Below, in pieces: positions 35,027 through 45,173 of a stretch of 64,000 nucleotides of DNA. The translations under genes and the position numbers were made by a program. The DNA is from Hysterangium stoloniferum (Eukaryota; Basidiomycota; Agaricomycetes; Hysterangiales; Hysterangiaceae). Location of the stretch: positions 1 to 64,000 of the forward strand of contig WHVD01000036.1 of NCBI GenBank assembly GCA_015178975.1. Direction: 5' to 3'. Each line of letters opens with the position of its first letter. Positions within the stretch are counted from its first letter, which is position 1. Below the pieces are notes generated by a model that did no database searches, was not told the origin of the DNA, and was given only the letters and a program-made list of their open reading frames with translations.

Positions 35027-35365
35027 GTACCCTCCCTTTATGCCGAAGTCCCAAAGAGGCTCTAGACCTTTATAAGGTTCTTGTTGGCTACTGTGATGTA
35101 TCTAGTATATATTCACGAATTTTCCCTTAATTTTCCCGAATTTATTTCAATTTATTTTATTCTATTTTATTTTATTTATTAATTCAAGAATTAGGCTATT
35201 TCCTTTTAACTTCGAATACTCAAAGCTTCGAATGACATCATATTATGTAATCGAAGCCTAGAGCGGTCGAAATATAAGTATAATAAAGCCGGGTTATCTG
35301 ATTTCGAGAGACCGGGTTTTTATTATATTATATTAGTACATATATGCGCATTATTATCACGCGAT

Positions 35366-35393
35366 CACGTGACATCACATGACGATGACGTCA
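35366..35393. promoter_or_regulatory. E-box CACGTG and CRE-like TGACGTCA palindromes in U3
   Basis: CACGTG is at 35366-35371 and TGACGTCA at 35386-35393; both are conserved in the 3' LTR (44187-44192, 44207-44214). These are classic bHLH and bZIP recognition sequences. Binding is inferred, not shown. Confidence 0.55.
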
Positions 35394-35652
35394 CGACGTG
35401 TTTACAAATCGTCGCAAGTAGTTTTCGCAGCCGCCGGCCGCGTTTATTTCCGTTTCGGCACCACGGCTTATTTTCCTTCCACCCTCGGCCATCCTGGGTT
35501 TAATTCCTGACTCGACCGGTTCGGATCTTCGGTTCGGATCTTCGAGTCAGGTGATAGCTATGACATCATAGCGGAATTATAGAAACTTTTAGAAGCTTCT
35601 AATAATTTCCTAATTAGTTATTTAGCTATTATTAAGCAAAAATCTCTACATG

Positions 35653-35660
35653 TATAAAAG
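35653..35660 (+). promoter_or_regulatory. TATA box of the 5' LTR
   Basis: TATAAAAG follows CTACATG, about 560 bp into the LTR, with CT-rich sequence downstream. An AATAAA sits at about 35679. The 3' LTR has the same box at 44474-44481. This is the likely U3/R boundary region. Confidence 0.6.
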
Positions 35661-36352
35661 GAGGCCTAAATCACTGAATAAATCACTACTACTTTATTAC
35701 TATCAACAGCACCAGCTCAAAGCTTATCTAATCATCCTAAGGACAAAAATAGCCTTAGTCTGATATCTAACTGCAAGCACCTACACTTGCAGCATCTTGA
35801 ACTCTTTCTCTTGAACTTAGCTAATTCATCTAAGTTTCCTCAGCTTCCCGGAAAACCTTTAGGCTTACTAATCACTTAAGTAAATCTTAATTCTCATTAC
35901 TGAAATACCTGCCCGTTTAGGTTATTCAAGAGCCCATTTTAACAGCACAGTTAATTGATCTTTAAACAAACGCTTGGATATTCGACTCTTGGACAATCTC
36001 TCTATTTATAAATTATTTAACAGCTTGTTAAATCTTTATAAATAGTAAACTAAAAGGCTACAAGAAAGCGAAGGCTTACAACAAGTTTCCGCCAACTTAT
36101 TGCGCATACATTCAGCTCCCGAACCTTTATTCTCAAAGAGAACTTAACTTTCGTAGAGCACGTCACTACAAGTTCATCTGAATTTGTCAAGAGACCAAAC
36201 AAATATTGACTTTAGTTGTTTAAGCTTAATAGCGCAGCTAATTAATCTATCAGTATTTAAATTACTGGACCTTTATTTGTTTATTTCTTGAATCCCTTGC
36301 CGTGTCAACGTTTGTTAATTATTTGAGAGAATAAATAGCCGGATACCTTACA

Positions 36353-36627
36353 AAATTGGTGGACGTTCTGGGAAATCTTGCTTTCAATCTATCGTTGCAG
36401 CAATCTTTCAGTAATTCACTTATATTCTGGATCAAGGCTTTCATCCCGAACAACAAGAAATTAAATCAAGGTTAAATCAAGTGACTACCAAGTTACAACA
36501 GCTTTCCTCGAATCAATACATTACTCCCTACATTCCTATAACACCCATTCCTCCTTCGAATACACCTACTCTACTACCACCTCTTAGTATTTGATACACC
36601 TTCGGTAGGAGCCGCAACAATCCTATC
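36353..36627 (+). other. Leader with primer-binding region and interrupted gag N-terminus
   Basis: TGGTGGACGTTCTGGG begins at 36357, close to the LTR end, the position of a tRNA primer-binding site; the primer tRNA is not identified. In the gag frame, 36424-36591 is open and protein-like (DQGFHPEQQEIKSRLNQVTT, then Pro-rich), but it is bounded by TAA near 36409 and TGA at 36592 and has no ATG. It may be a coiled N-terminal part of Gag lost by mutation. Confidence 0.5.
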
Positions 36628-38895
36628 ATGTCAAAAACATCAAGTATACAACCCGAACGGGAGAGATCTATTTCTCCTAACAGACCCATTACCCCAAAAG
36701 CATTCCGCCATCTTAATGTCACCATTCCAGACAGTCCTGTCCTTAGCTTCTCTGGTACACCTCAAAAGCACCAACCGAGAAGTGACAGAGCAAGACAAGG
36801 TGATCTTACCCATCTCTATCCCAGCACAATCCAATTGAGGAGGTTGTATGAGCCTTCATTTGAGGATAAGGCTAGAAGAGATGTTATTCTAAAGATTGGT
36901 ACTAAATATATTCCAAAAGAAGATAGGCTTCCTTCAATGCCTTTGCCAATTCCTGCAGAAAGGGTGGCAACCCATGCTCTCTATTTGATGAAGGACTTGT
37001 TAGTTGGAGTACCCAGTGAAGAGAATAGGAATTTACCTGCAGATCAGGCAGGCTATTACATTGACCCTGGCTGCTATGAGATACTGTCTGATATACTCCT
37101 TGAACATATTCAGACAGCTTCTCCACTATTAGAAGCCAAGGGCTTACCTATTCCAAATGTTCCTATCTGGGGACCAAATAATGATCCTCGTGAAGCTTGG
37201 GGCCAGGGTGATTTTGAAGTCATCTCAGTCCTTTACCGTGAGGAAGTGGAGAATACACTTGCCTATCTATATTCACATGATGCTCTGATGCCTATGGGAA
37301 CGACTCAAGCACCACAGCCTGTGGCTTCCTCCCCCAGGATCAGATCTGAGGGGATTAGGCAAATACCCTCTCCATTACCAACCAGTGACCAACCTTTAGA
37401 AATCATTCACTCAACTCCGAAGCAGCTCACAAGCGAAATTAGATTTGAATTGCCACCTCCAGAGGCACCTTCAAATCACAAAAGTCAAGCTGCACAAGGA
37501 GATGAAGTTGATTCTAATATTATACAGCATGAAACCAAGCGAAGTGTACCCTTGTTTGAAGAACATGGATTTCAAGATGCTAAAAAGAAGGCATCTGAAG
37601 AACTATTCAGTCCACATTCAAGTATCACTTCACCATACAATGACTTGCCTGCATATATGTCAGAATCTAGGAGACTATCAGAGCTACTTCAAGATCCTCA
37701 AGAAAGAAGGACTATGGAGAAGAGGAGCTCATTGCCTCATACTCAAGTAGCTTCGGGAGATCCTCCTTACGAACCTCCTAAAGAGCCCCCTGACCGAAAA
37801 AACAGTGGACATCATTTCCCTCATGACCCTGACAGAGATAGACGTACTTCATATCGGAGACCAATCAGGCCAAGTTTCTTTGAAAATCGAAATCTCCCTT
37901 ATGGAGGAGGTCCTCCAGGTGGTGGAGATGATGACCCCTATGATCCAGGTGGTCCTAAAGACTTCAATAATCTGAACCGTGGAAAAGGCAAGCCACTTGA
38001 CTCTACAAACTTTAAAGGCATTCAAGAAGCACATTTCGACTTGAAACTGAAACCCGAAATCATTCCTAAGTGGGATGGTGATCCTGATACATTGTCAAAA
38101 TGGATTTTCAAGATCAATAACTTGTCAGAACAAAGTAACTACATTTTCAAGCAACTAGGACAACTAGTACCTTTAAGACTTGAGAAGGATGCAGACTTAT
38201 GGTTCTGGTCATTGCCCACCGATTATCGTCATGAAATTACAGCTTCTTGGAGTACTTTGAGACGAGCCATTTGTGTGTATTATATGAACCGGTCCTGGCT
38301 TGATCGTCAAAAGGGCCGAGCCAACAAAGCAAGCTACCGAGAATCAGGTCATTCAAGCGAATCACCAACGACTTACTTCATACGCAAATCAGAGCTCTTG
38401 AGTATGGTCTATCGATTATCAGACTCTGAAATTATGATGGAAGTAATGAATGGTGCACCTGAATTTTGGTCTACAATTTTGGATACACATCGATGTAGAA
38501 CCTTGCGCGAGTTTGCTACTGCCATCAAACATCATGAACAAGCACTTCAACACTCTCCTTTAGAATCACAGGACTCTTCAATTGAAAGGCACCTGAAGCA
38601 AGTTGAACAGTCAATTCGCCAATCAAAGGGTCCTTCTTCAAATCGTAATCAATTCCGGTTTGCAAGGTCGAACTTAATAGGTTGGAGTCCCAATATCGGA
38701 AAACCTCAGTTCCCAAGGGATGACTCTATTTTCTCTAAGGGGAATATTCCGGAATCCAAGAAGGCTAGGCCCTGTCGACACTGTGGCAGTCCAAAGCACT
38801 GGGACTATGACTGCAAGTACTCTCGGAAGGGAATGAAAAATGTTAGGGCCAATTTTGCTAGCCAAACTGATGAAGATGTTCAAGCTCAATTATAA
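36628..38895 (+). CDS. Gag polyprotein, 755 aa
   Basis: Gag packages the element RNA into cytoplasmic virus-like particles. The N-terminal third is Ser/Pro-rich and probably disordered. Residues about 350-470 hold a basic/Pro/Gly-rich linker (GGGPPGGGDDDPYDPGG). A capsid-like region follows (WDGDPDTLSKWIFKINNLSE, about residue 485 onwards). A single CCHC zinc knuckle is at residues 716-729 (CRHCGSPKHWDYDC; Cys716, Cys719, His724, Cys729). The ORF ends at TAA 38893-38895, but the same frame stays open for another 94 codons into the protease ORF, so Gag and Pol are separated by this one stop. Start is the first ATG after the in-frame TGA at 36592. Confidence 0.92.
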   Translation: MSKTSSIQPERERSISPNRPITPKAFRHLNVTIPDSPVLSFSGTPQKHQPRSDRARQGDLTHLYPSTIQLRRLYEPSFEDKARRDVILKIGTKYIPKEDRLPSMPLPIPAERVATHALYLMKDLLVGVPSEENRNLPADQAGYYIDPGCYEILSDILLEHIQTASPLLEAKGLPIPNVPIWGPNNDPREAWGQGDFEVISVLYREEVENTLAYLYSHDALMPMGTTQAPQPVASSPRIRSEGIRQIPSPLPTSDQPLEIIHSTPKQLTSEIRFELPPPEAPSNHKSQAAQGDEVDSNIIQHETKRSVPLFEEHGFQDAKKKASEELFSPHSSITSPYNDLPAYMSESRRLSELLQDPQERRTMEKRSSLPHTQVASGDPPYEPPKEPPDRKNSGHHFPHDPDRDRRTSYRRPIRPSFFENRNLPYGGGPPGGGDDDPYDPGGPKDFNNLNRGKGKPLDSTNFKGIQEAHFDLKLKPEIIPKWDGDPDTLSKWIFKINNLSEQSNYIFKQLGQLVPLRLEKDADLWFWSLPTDYRHEITASWSTLRRAICVYYMNRSWLDRQKGRANKASYRESGHSSESPTTYFIRKSELLSMVYRLSDSEIMMEVMNGAPEFWSTILDTHRCRTLREFATAIKHHEQALQHSPLESQDSSIERHLKQVEQSIRQSKGPSSNRNQFRFARSNLIGWSPNIGKPQFPRDDSIFSKGNIPESKKARPCRHCGSPKHWDYDCKYSRKGMKNVRANFASQTDEDVQAQL

Positions 38896-40428
38896 TACGA
38901 TGAACTGTACTACAATTATTCCTCAGAGGATGAAGACTCCCATCAGTCAATACAGGAATCCTCAGAGTCAGGGAATTTAATCAACCTTGATTCTGACTCC
39001 TCCGATTCAAATACTTGTGAAGCTTTCAATGTATGCAGAACTGTTAATCTGGATTCAAGTCCGAACAGCCAGTCTTTAGAGCCTCAGTCTATACAAAGGG
39101 GATTAGAGATTGAACACTCATTTCCTAACAACACTCCTATACATCAAAAGGCTTCTGAGCAAAAGCTTCAACGCAAAATGCTTAATGGAATCTTCAATGT
39201 CAAAAACTATATTATAAAACTGGCTAATTCAACGAAGAAAGAAATCTTTTCCTTACCCAAACTAATGGCCAGGCCTCCTGGATGTGCATTCCTTGGAGCA
39301 CAAGCCACTTCGGCCAAAGGATGGCTAGGATGTTATGGCCAGAATCCAACTAAGATCATTGTAGACTCAGGTGCAGACATTTCATTGATATCACACTCTA
39401 CCTTATCTCGACTTGATAATCCTCCAAAGATTAAGAATGGACAGCGAGTCAATCTGATTCAAGTAACTGGAGCATCAACTATATCGGGATTCGTTTCATT
39501 GCCCGTCTACTTTGACACAGATGAGGGACCAGTGGAGTTAGTCATTGAGGCTTATGTAGTCAAAGGAATGACTACTCCTTTTATCATTGGAAATGACTTT
39601 GCAGATCAGTATGCAATCTCAGTCATCCGAGGAGAAGAGGGTTCAACTTTGAATTTTGGTTCAAGTGGAAGATCTATCAAAGTCGAAAACTCTATTGGGC
39701 CAATGTTGCAGGATGAAAAGGGTCAAGCATTTCAAGTTAAAGTAACTCCCAAGCTTTCAGACCTGACTGCAAAATTCAAGGCCCATCGAAAGAACAAACG
39801 AGTCAAGAAGACACTTCAAAACAGAGAAACTGATAATTCTGTGCGATCTGTCATTGGTATTACTATATCTCCAGAGTCAATCAGTGCAGTTCCTGTGTCA
39901 CTGACCTTTCCCGAGAAGTCAGACATAGCATATATTGAGGAGATTATCTTATCCAATCGAGGTGATCAAGACTTTTATGCAGCACCCGATTCTATCATCA
40001 CTCGGAAGAATCCACACTTATATGTTTCGAACTTTTCGAGTTTTCCAGTGCATATACATGAAGGTCAAATACTAGGCTATTCACATAATCCTGAATCTTG
40101 GTTGGATAGTCATGAGCATTTAAGTGAAGAACAACTTAACAACTTAAGTGCTCATGCCTATCTAGTTAAGAGTATTGCCAATCAACTCTTGAATCCTAAA
40201 TACAACTCAATTGACGAACCAAATGTTGAAGGAGAATCAGAAGGTGGGCCCAAAACTGCAGAACCACCCCCTGAAGACATTAGCTCCGATAAGTTCTTTG
40301 AAGAGATCGACATTAGCAAGGACTTATCTCTGGAGCAAAAGAAGCAGTTGAAGTCAACACTCCACATCAAGATGATATTCTGCAAGCATTATCTGGATCA
40401 CAATGGCTATCAACTCTGGATGCACTAG
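38896..40428 (+). CDS. Pol 5' part: aspartic protease and linker
   Basis: Continuous with gag in frame after the TAA; the first ATG is 39178 (416 aa from there). The retropepsin active site is VDSGADISL (Asp codon at 39364, Asp63), followed by a hydrophobic IIGNDF motif that fits the second conserved strand. The first 94 codons after the TAA are acidic and Ser-rich (DSDSSDS-like), as in Gag-Pol spacers. The end of the ORF (from about 40365) is out-of-frame junk: the true RT sequence (DDILQALSGSQWLSTLDALA) begins there in another frame. That marks a deletion junction which removes the RT fingers. Confidence 0.88.
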   Translation, partial: YDELYYNYSSEDEDSHQSIQESSESGNLINLDSDSSDSNTCEAFNVCRTVNLDSSPNSQSLEPQSIQRGLEIEHSFPNNTPIHQKASEQKLQRKMLNGIFNVKNYIIKLANSTKKEIFSLPKLMARPPGCAFLGAQATSAKGWLGCYGQNPTKIIVDSGADISLISHSTLSRLDNPPKIKNGQRVNLIQVTGASTISGFVSLPVYFDTDEGPVELVIEAYVVKGMTTPFIIGNDFADQYAISVIRGEEGSTLNFGSSGRSIKVENSIGPMLQDEKGQAFQVKVTPKLSDLTAKFKAHRKNKRVKKTLQNRETDNSVRSVIGITISPESISAVPVSLTFPEKSDIAYIEEIILSNRGDQDFYAAPDSIITRKNPHLYVSNFSSFPVHIHEGQILGYSHNPESWLDSHEHLSEEQLNNLSAHAYLVKSIANQLLNPKYNSIDEPNVEGESEGGPKTAEPPPEDISSDKFFEEIDISKDLSLEQKKQLKSTLHIKMIFCKHYLDHNGYQLWMH

Positions 40429-42695
40429 CAGGTTTTACACAGTTAGAGATGGCATCTAGAGATAAGGAGAAGACAGCCTTCAGGACACATCGAGGTCTTT
40501 ATCAATTCTTAAGGATGCCATTTGGATTTCACAATGGACCAGCTGTGTTTCAAAGAGTCATTGCTTATTGGTCAAGAACATTAAAATCTGCTGAAAGGAA
40601 TTATTCACCCACAGAACGAGAAGCCTTGGCATTAAAAGAAGGCTTAGTCAAATTCCAATCATACCTAGAAGGTGAAAAGATTTGGGCAATTACAGATCAT
40701 GCAGCATTAACTTGGAGCAAGACCTTTCAAAATATCAATAGGAGATTACTCACTTGGGGAACAATCTTTGCAGCATATCCTGAACTTCAGGTTATTCATC
40801 GTGCTGGACGAGTACACTATGTAGATCCTATATCAAGATTAAGAAGATGTTGGCCTCGAGAAGATGGTCCTATCACTGATCAAACTAGATCTGTAAGCTT
40901 AGCAGATCAAGAGAATGACCCATTGGCTAAGTTCTATGAAGAATTAATGCCCGAGTTTGAAGCAGATTTACTAAATCTCGGAAGAGAAGTTCTAGAGGAA
41001 GACTATAAGGCACCCGACCGATCAATCAACTTGGGAATTATTATGCAGAATCCTAATCTCGGAAACATGAGTTCATCTTATGCAAGTGCTCATGGTTACA
41101 GCATACTCATTGGAGCCGATCCAAATGAAATTCAAGAATTCATTCTGGGTTACCAAGAAGATCCTCACTTCACTACAGTCCTGAACACTTTGAAGACTGA
41201 AGAGAACTGGAGTAATCCCCGGTTCCCCCAGTATTCCTTAGGAAATGAAGGATTAATTTTCTTTGAAGATTCTCAAGGAAATTTAAGACTTTGTGTCCCA
41301 AGTTCTAAACGTCCTGATATTATGTCACAAGTGCATGATGATTTGACTAATGGTGCTCATGCTGGATATCACAAGACTTATAACCGGATTGCCAGTGGAT
41401 ATTATTGGCCCAGAATGTCCAGGGAGATCCTTCAATTTGTTAATACTTGTGATATTTGCCAAAAGTCAAAGACAAGAAAACATGCACCATATGGTCTCCT
41501 TCAGCCTATTCCAATCCCATCACAGCCGTTCGAAGTCATTACAATGGACTTTATTCCAGAACTACCTACAAGTGATGGATTTGACAACATTCTTGTTGTG
41601 GTGGACAAACTGACAAAGTATGCAATATTTATTCCTTGTCATACTACAGATAAAGAAGAAGAAATCGGGAGACTAGTCTTTCAATACGTTATCTCACAGT
41701 ACGGATTGCCTCCACAAATAATATCCGACCATGATCACAAATGGACTGGGAGATTTTGGGAATCACTCTGCAAGCAGATGAAAATAAAAAGAGGACTTAC
41801 CACAGCCTACCATCCTCAAGCAGATGGACAAACCGAAATAATGAATCAAACCTTGGAAGTTGGTCTTCGTGCCTATATTGGGCCAGAAAGGAATGATTGG
41901 ATATCCTTCTTAAATGAATACGCATTGTCCTATAATACAAGCATTCATGCCATATCAGGATTCACTCCAGCATTCTTATTATTTGGATATACGCCACTCA
42001 CGAAGTCAAGTTTTTTATCCCCGGAATCAGATAAGGTGGACCGGCCTAATAGTTCACCAGAAATGACAGAATCGAATTTCAAGGGATGGAGCGATCAGGC
42101 TGACTCAATGGTAGAACAATTTTGGACGAATCGAGATAGAGCCAAGGATGCTTTACTTCTGGGACAAATGTTTCAGAAAAGGTATTACAATCAAGGGTGA
42201 CTTACCCTTGAATTTCAAGTAGGCAATTTAGTTGTCTTAAATCCACATTCGCTAGCACTTTTAAAAGAAACGAAGGGGCGAGGACAGAAATTCCTAATGA
42301 GATACGAAGGACCGTTCGAAATTCTAGAAAAAATCAGCGCAGTAGCGTATCGCCTGAGAATGCCAGCGTCGTATGGGACTCACCCTGTCTTAAATATCGC
42401 ACATCTAGAGCCTTACAAAGAGTCCCCTGAAAGATTCGGATTTCGACCCAAGAGAAATTTCAATCGTGCCGATTTTGAAGAACTCCCCGAATATGAAGTC
42501 AAAGCTATTGTGGATCAAAAATGGTCACGAGCACGCAATGGGAGACGTAATGTTCTCTACAGAGTACGATTTAAAGATTATTCGTTGAATTTCGATGAAT
42601 GGCTTACAAGAAGAGACTTGAAGAATGCTCCAGCAATCCTTCGAGATTGGGAGATCCAAACGCGGAACACGAAAACCCGATCTGAGTCATATTGA
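40365..42695 (+). pseudogene. Pol 3' part: broken RT, RNase H, integrase, chromodomain
   Basis: In one frame from about 40366: an RT segment (DDILQALSGSQWLSTLDALA, then RMPFGFHNGPAVFQRV) fused at about 40557-40562 directly to RNase H (IAYWSRTLKSAERNYSPTER). The RT catalytic YxDD box, palm remainder, thumb and connection are therefore absent. RNase H keeps its Glu and TDHAAL. Integrase is complete: HHCC zinc (His304, His308, Cys334, Cys337 of the ORF starting 40449) and D367, D427, E463 with 35 residues between the last two. TGA at 42198 (probably from CGA) splits off the last part, which continues in frame (42201-42695) with a GPFEILEKI region and a chromodomain (EYEVKAIVDQKW..RVRFKDYSLNFDEWL). 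Pol is thus non-functional as a polymerase. Confidence 0.93.
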
Positions 42696-42863
42696 AATCT
42701 CAGATGCCAATCCATTCACCTAGGATGGGTAGGTTTGAGACCTATGCTTGGACAAGTTTCCCGTATATGTATTTGTACAAAAAGAAAAGAACGCTATTCA
42801 CTAAAAACATTATCACTACGACAATTCCTCTCAGAAAACCAAAACCGAACGAAACAACTTACT

Positions 42864-43832
42864 ATGGATCTCCCCCCAATAACTGAACTCGATTACGCTC
42901 TTAGCATCGTTGATGGCAAACCCTGTCAGAACGATGTGATAGTTTCTCACACCTTGTATCCAACTCACAAACCACTTCAATACCGATTAAATGAGAAAGA
43001 TTGGACCTCGATTGAGTACGACGGCATCAAAGTTTATCGAATTCGAGATTCCCTTGCAAACTCTGTATGGGAATACCATTTGGTGAACGTCAAAATGACC
43101 TGTATTGCTGCCCATAATTATAGTCCTATCTTGTCGAATGCAAAAATCTCTTACTATATTCTGGACGAAAAATTTGAAGAACTTGGAATGACGTCAGCAC
43201 CCTTCGGGAGCTACCAAGATCTTATTACGAACCCACTGACCATAACGGGCTCTCGAACCTTTGTGGCCCATTGGTTCGATAGTAAGCGTATTGACGTTAT
43301 AATCTGTTTTTCGCCACGTTTTGACTTTAATCCAGTTTATCAAAAAAATGGATTAAAATTAGAGGTGTGGATGGAGAAAGCTAGAGCCAGAAGTGCAAGG
43401 ATCGGACGAGAATGCTCGTGGAGCTGGCCAGATGACCCTACGCCTCCCCTTCCATATGCGTTGCGCGAAGGATGGAATTTAGAAGAACAGGTAGACGTGG
43501 AGCTTTGGACATTTAATGATATGTGGGGAATGAGAGCTCCAAAGATTTTTACTCGTGGTGGTGGGCATCTTGCCATCATGAATCGAGCTCTCAGACGGGT
43601 ATTTCAGATCCTCAACGGATCGAATAACGACACTATTACTGGCAATACTCTGCTCACGGTTCAAGACGGAGATCCCAGATTGCGCACTCACGATCATAAC
43701 CTCATGTCATCTTCCCAATCAACATCTTCCGACTCTAACATTTCTTCCAACTTTTCTCCGCCCAGTAACGTTGCGACGGCTTCTTCTTCAATGATCGACA
43801 TGGAAGAAGAAAAGCCTGACTACGATTACTGA
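42864..43832 (+). CDS. Extra 3' ORF of the chromovirus, unknown function
   Basis: This is an intact ORF between pol and the 3' LTR. The open frame starts at 42735; the ATG at 42864 (MDLPPITELDYALSIVDG, 322 aa) has the more protein-like N-terminus and is preferred. The product has no signal peptide, no convincing transmembrane helix and no zinc motif, so it is not an obvious envelope. It is Trp/Tyr-rich in the middle (SIEYDGIKVYRIRDSLANSV, WEYHLVNVKM, FVAHWFD) and ends in a Ser/Asn-rich then acidic tail (MEEEKPDYDY). The position recalls envelope or accessory genes of other LTR elements. It has no stop codon although pol is broken. Confidence 0.8.
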   Translation: MDLPPITELDYALSIVDGKPCQNDVIVSHTLYPTHKPLQYRLNEKDWTSIEYDGIKVYRIRDSLANSVWEYHLVNVKMTCIAAHNYSPILSNAKISYYILDEKFEELGMTSAPFGSYQDLITNPLTITGSRTFVAHWFDSKRIDVIICFSPRFDFNPVYQKNGLKLEVWMEKARARSARIGRECSWSWPDDPTPPLPYALREGWNLEEQVDVELWTFNDMWGMRAPKIFTRGGGHLAIMNRALRRVFQILNGSNNDTITGNTLLTVQDGDPRLRTHDHNLMSSSQSTSSDSNISSNFSPPSNVATASSSMIDMEEEKPDYDY

Positions 43833-43894
43833 ATTATTCGTGTATTTTAGAATAAGTATTAAATTCTCGGAAAGCGATTGAGTATAACTCAGTC

Positions 43895-43909
43895 AAAAGG
43901 AAGAGGGGA
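43895..43909 (+). promoter_or_regulatory. Polypurine tract
   Basis: AAAAGGAAGAGGGGA ends three bases before the 3' LTR (TTT, then TGTGATG). It is the expected primer for plus-strand DNA synthesis. Confidence 0.85.
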
Positions 43910-43912
43910 TTT

Positions 43913-45173
43913 TGTGATGTATCTAGTATATATTCACGAATTTTCCCTTAATTTTCCCGAATTTATTTCAATTTATTTTATTCTATTTTATTTTATTTAT
44001 TAATTCAAGAATTAGGCTATTTCCTTTTAACTTCGAATACTCAAAGCTTCAAATGACATCATATTATGTAATCGAAGCCTAGAGCGGTCGAAATATAAGT
44101 ATAATAAAGCCGGGTTATCTGATTTCGAGAGACCGGGTTTTTATTATATTATATTAGTACATATATGCGCATTATTATCACGCGATCACGTGACATCACA
44201 TGACGATGACGTCACGACGTGTTTACAAATCGTCGCAAGTAGTTTTCGCAGCCGCCGGCCGCGTTTATTTCCGTTTCGGCACCACGGCTTATTTTCCTTC
44301 CACCCTCGGCCATCCTGGGTTTAATTCCTGACTCGACCGGTTCGGATCTTCGGTTCGGATCTTCGAGTCAGGTGATAGCTATGACATCATAGCGGAATTA
44401 TAGAAACTTTTAGAAGCTTCTAATAATTTCCTAATTAGTTATTTAGCTATTATTAAGCAAAAATCTCTACATGTATAAAAGGAGGCCTAAATCACTGAAT
44501 AAATCACTACTACTTTATTACTATCAACAGCACCAGCTCAAAGCTTATCTAATCATCCTAAGGACAAAAATAGCCTTAGTCTGATATCTAACTGCAAGCA
44601 CCTACACTTGCAGCATCTTGAACTCTTTCTCTTGAACTTAGCTAATTCATCTAAGTTTCCTCAGCTTCCCGGAAAACCTTTAGGCTTACTAATCACTTAA
44701 GTAAATCTTAATTCTCATTACTGAAATACCTGCCCGTTTAGGTTATTCAAGAGCCCATTTTAACAGCACAGTTAATTGATCTTTAAACAAACGCTTGGAT
44801 ATTCGACTCTCGGACAATCTCTCTATTTATAAATTATTTAACAGCTTGTTAAATCTTTATAAATAGTAAACTAAAAGGCTACAAGAAAGCGAAGGCTTAC
44901 AACAAGTTTCCGCCAACTTATTGCGCATACATTCAGCTCCCGAACCTTTATTCTCAAAGAGAACTTAACTTTCGTAGAGCACGTCACTACAAGTTCATCT
45001 GAATTTGTCAAGAGACCAAAAAAATATTGACTTTAGTTGTTTAAGCTTAATAGCGCAGCTAATTAATCTATCAGTATTTAAATTACTGGACCTTTATTTG
45101 TTTATTTCTTGAATCCCTTGCCGTGTCAACGTTTGTTAATTATTTGAGAGAATAAATAGCCGGATACCTTACA
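43913..45173 (+). repeat. 3' LTR of the chromovirus
   Basis: 1261 bp, identical to the 5' LTR except for three substitutions, with a constant offset of 8821 bp. It ends ACA immediately before the GCTAC target duplication. Confidence 0.97.

Larger units (their letters stand above)
35092..36352 (+). repeat. 5' LTR of the chromovirus
   Basis: TGTGATGTATCTAG..GGATACCTTACA, 1261 bp. It contains the promoter motifs listed separately and a short tandem GGTTCGGATCTTC duplication near 35519-35545. It should drive the element's RNA. Confidence 0.97.

Noticed and set aside
42735-42863. Longer start for the extra chromovirus ORF
   Set aside because: The first 43 codons are basic, low-quality sequence lying just after the pol stop; the ATG at 42864 begins a more regular protein.
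42864-43832. Envelope glycoprotein call for the extra ORF
   Set aside because: Position fits, but there is no signal peptide, transmembrane anchor or cleavage site.
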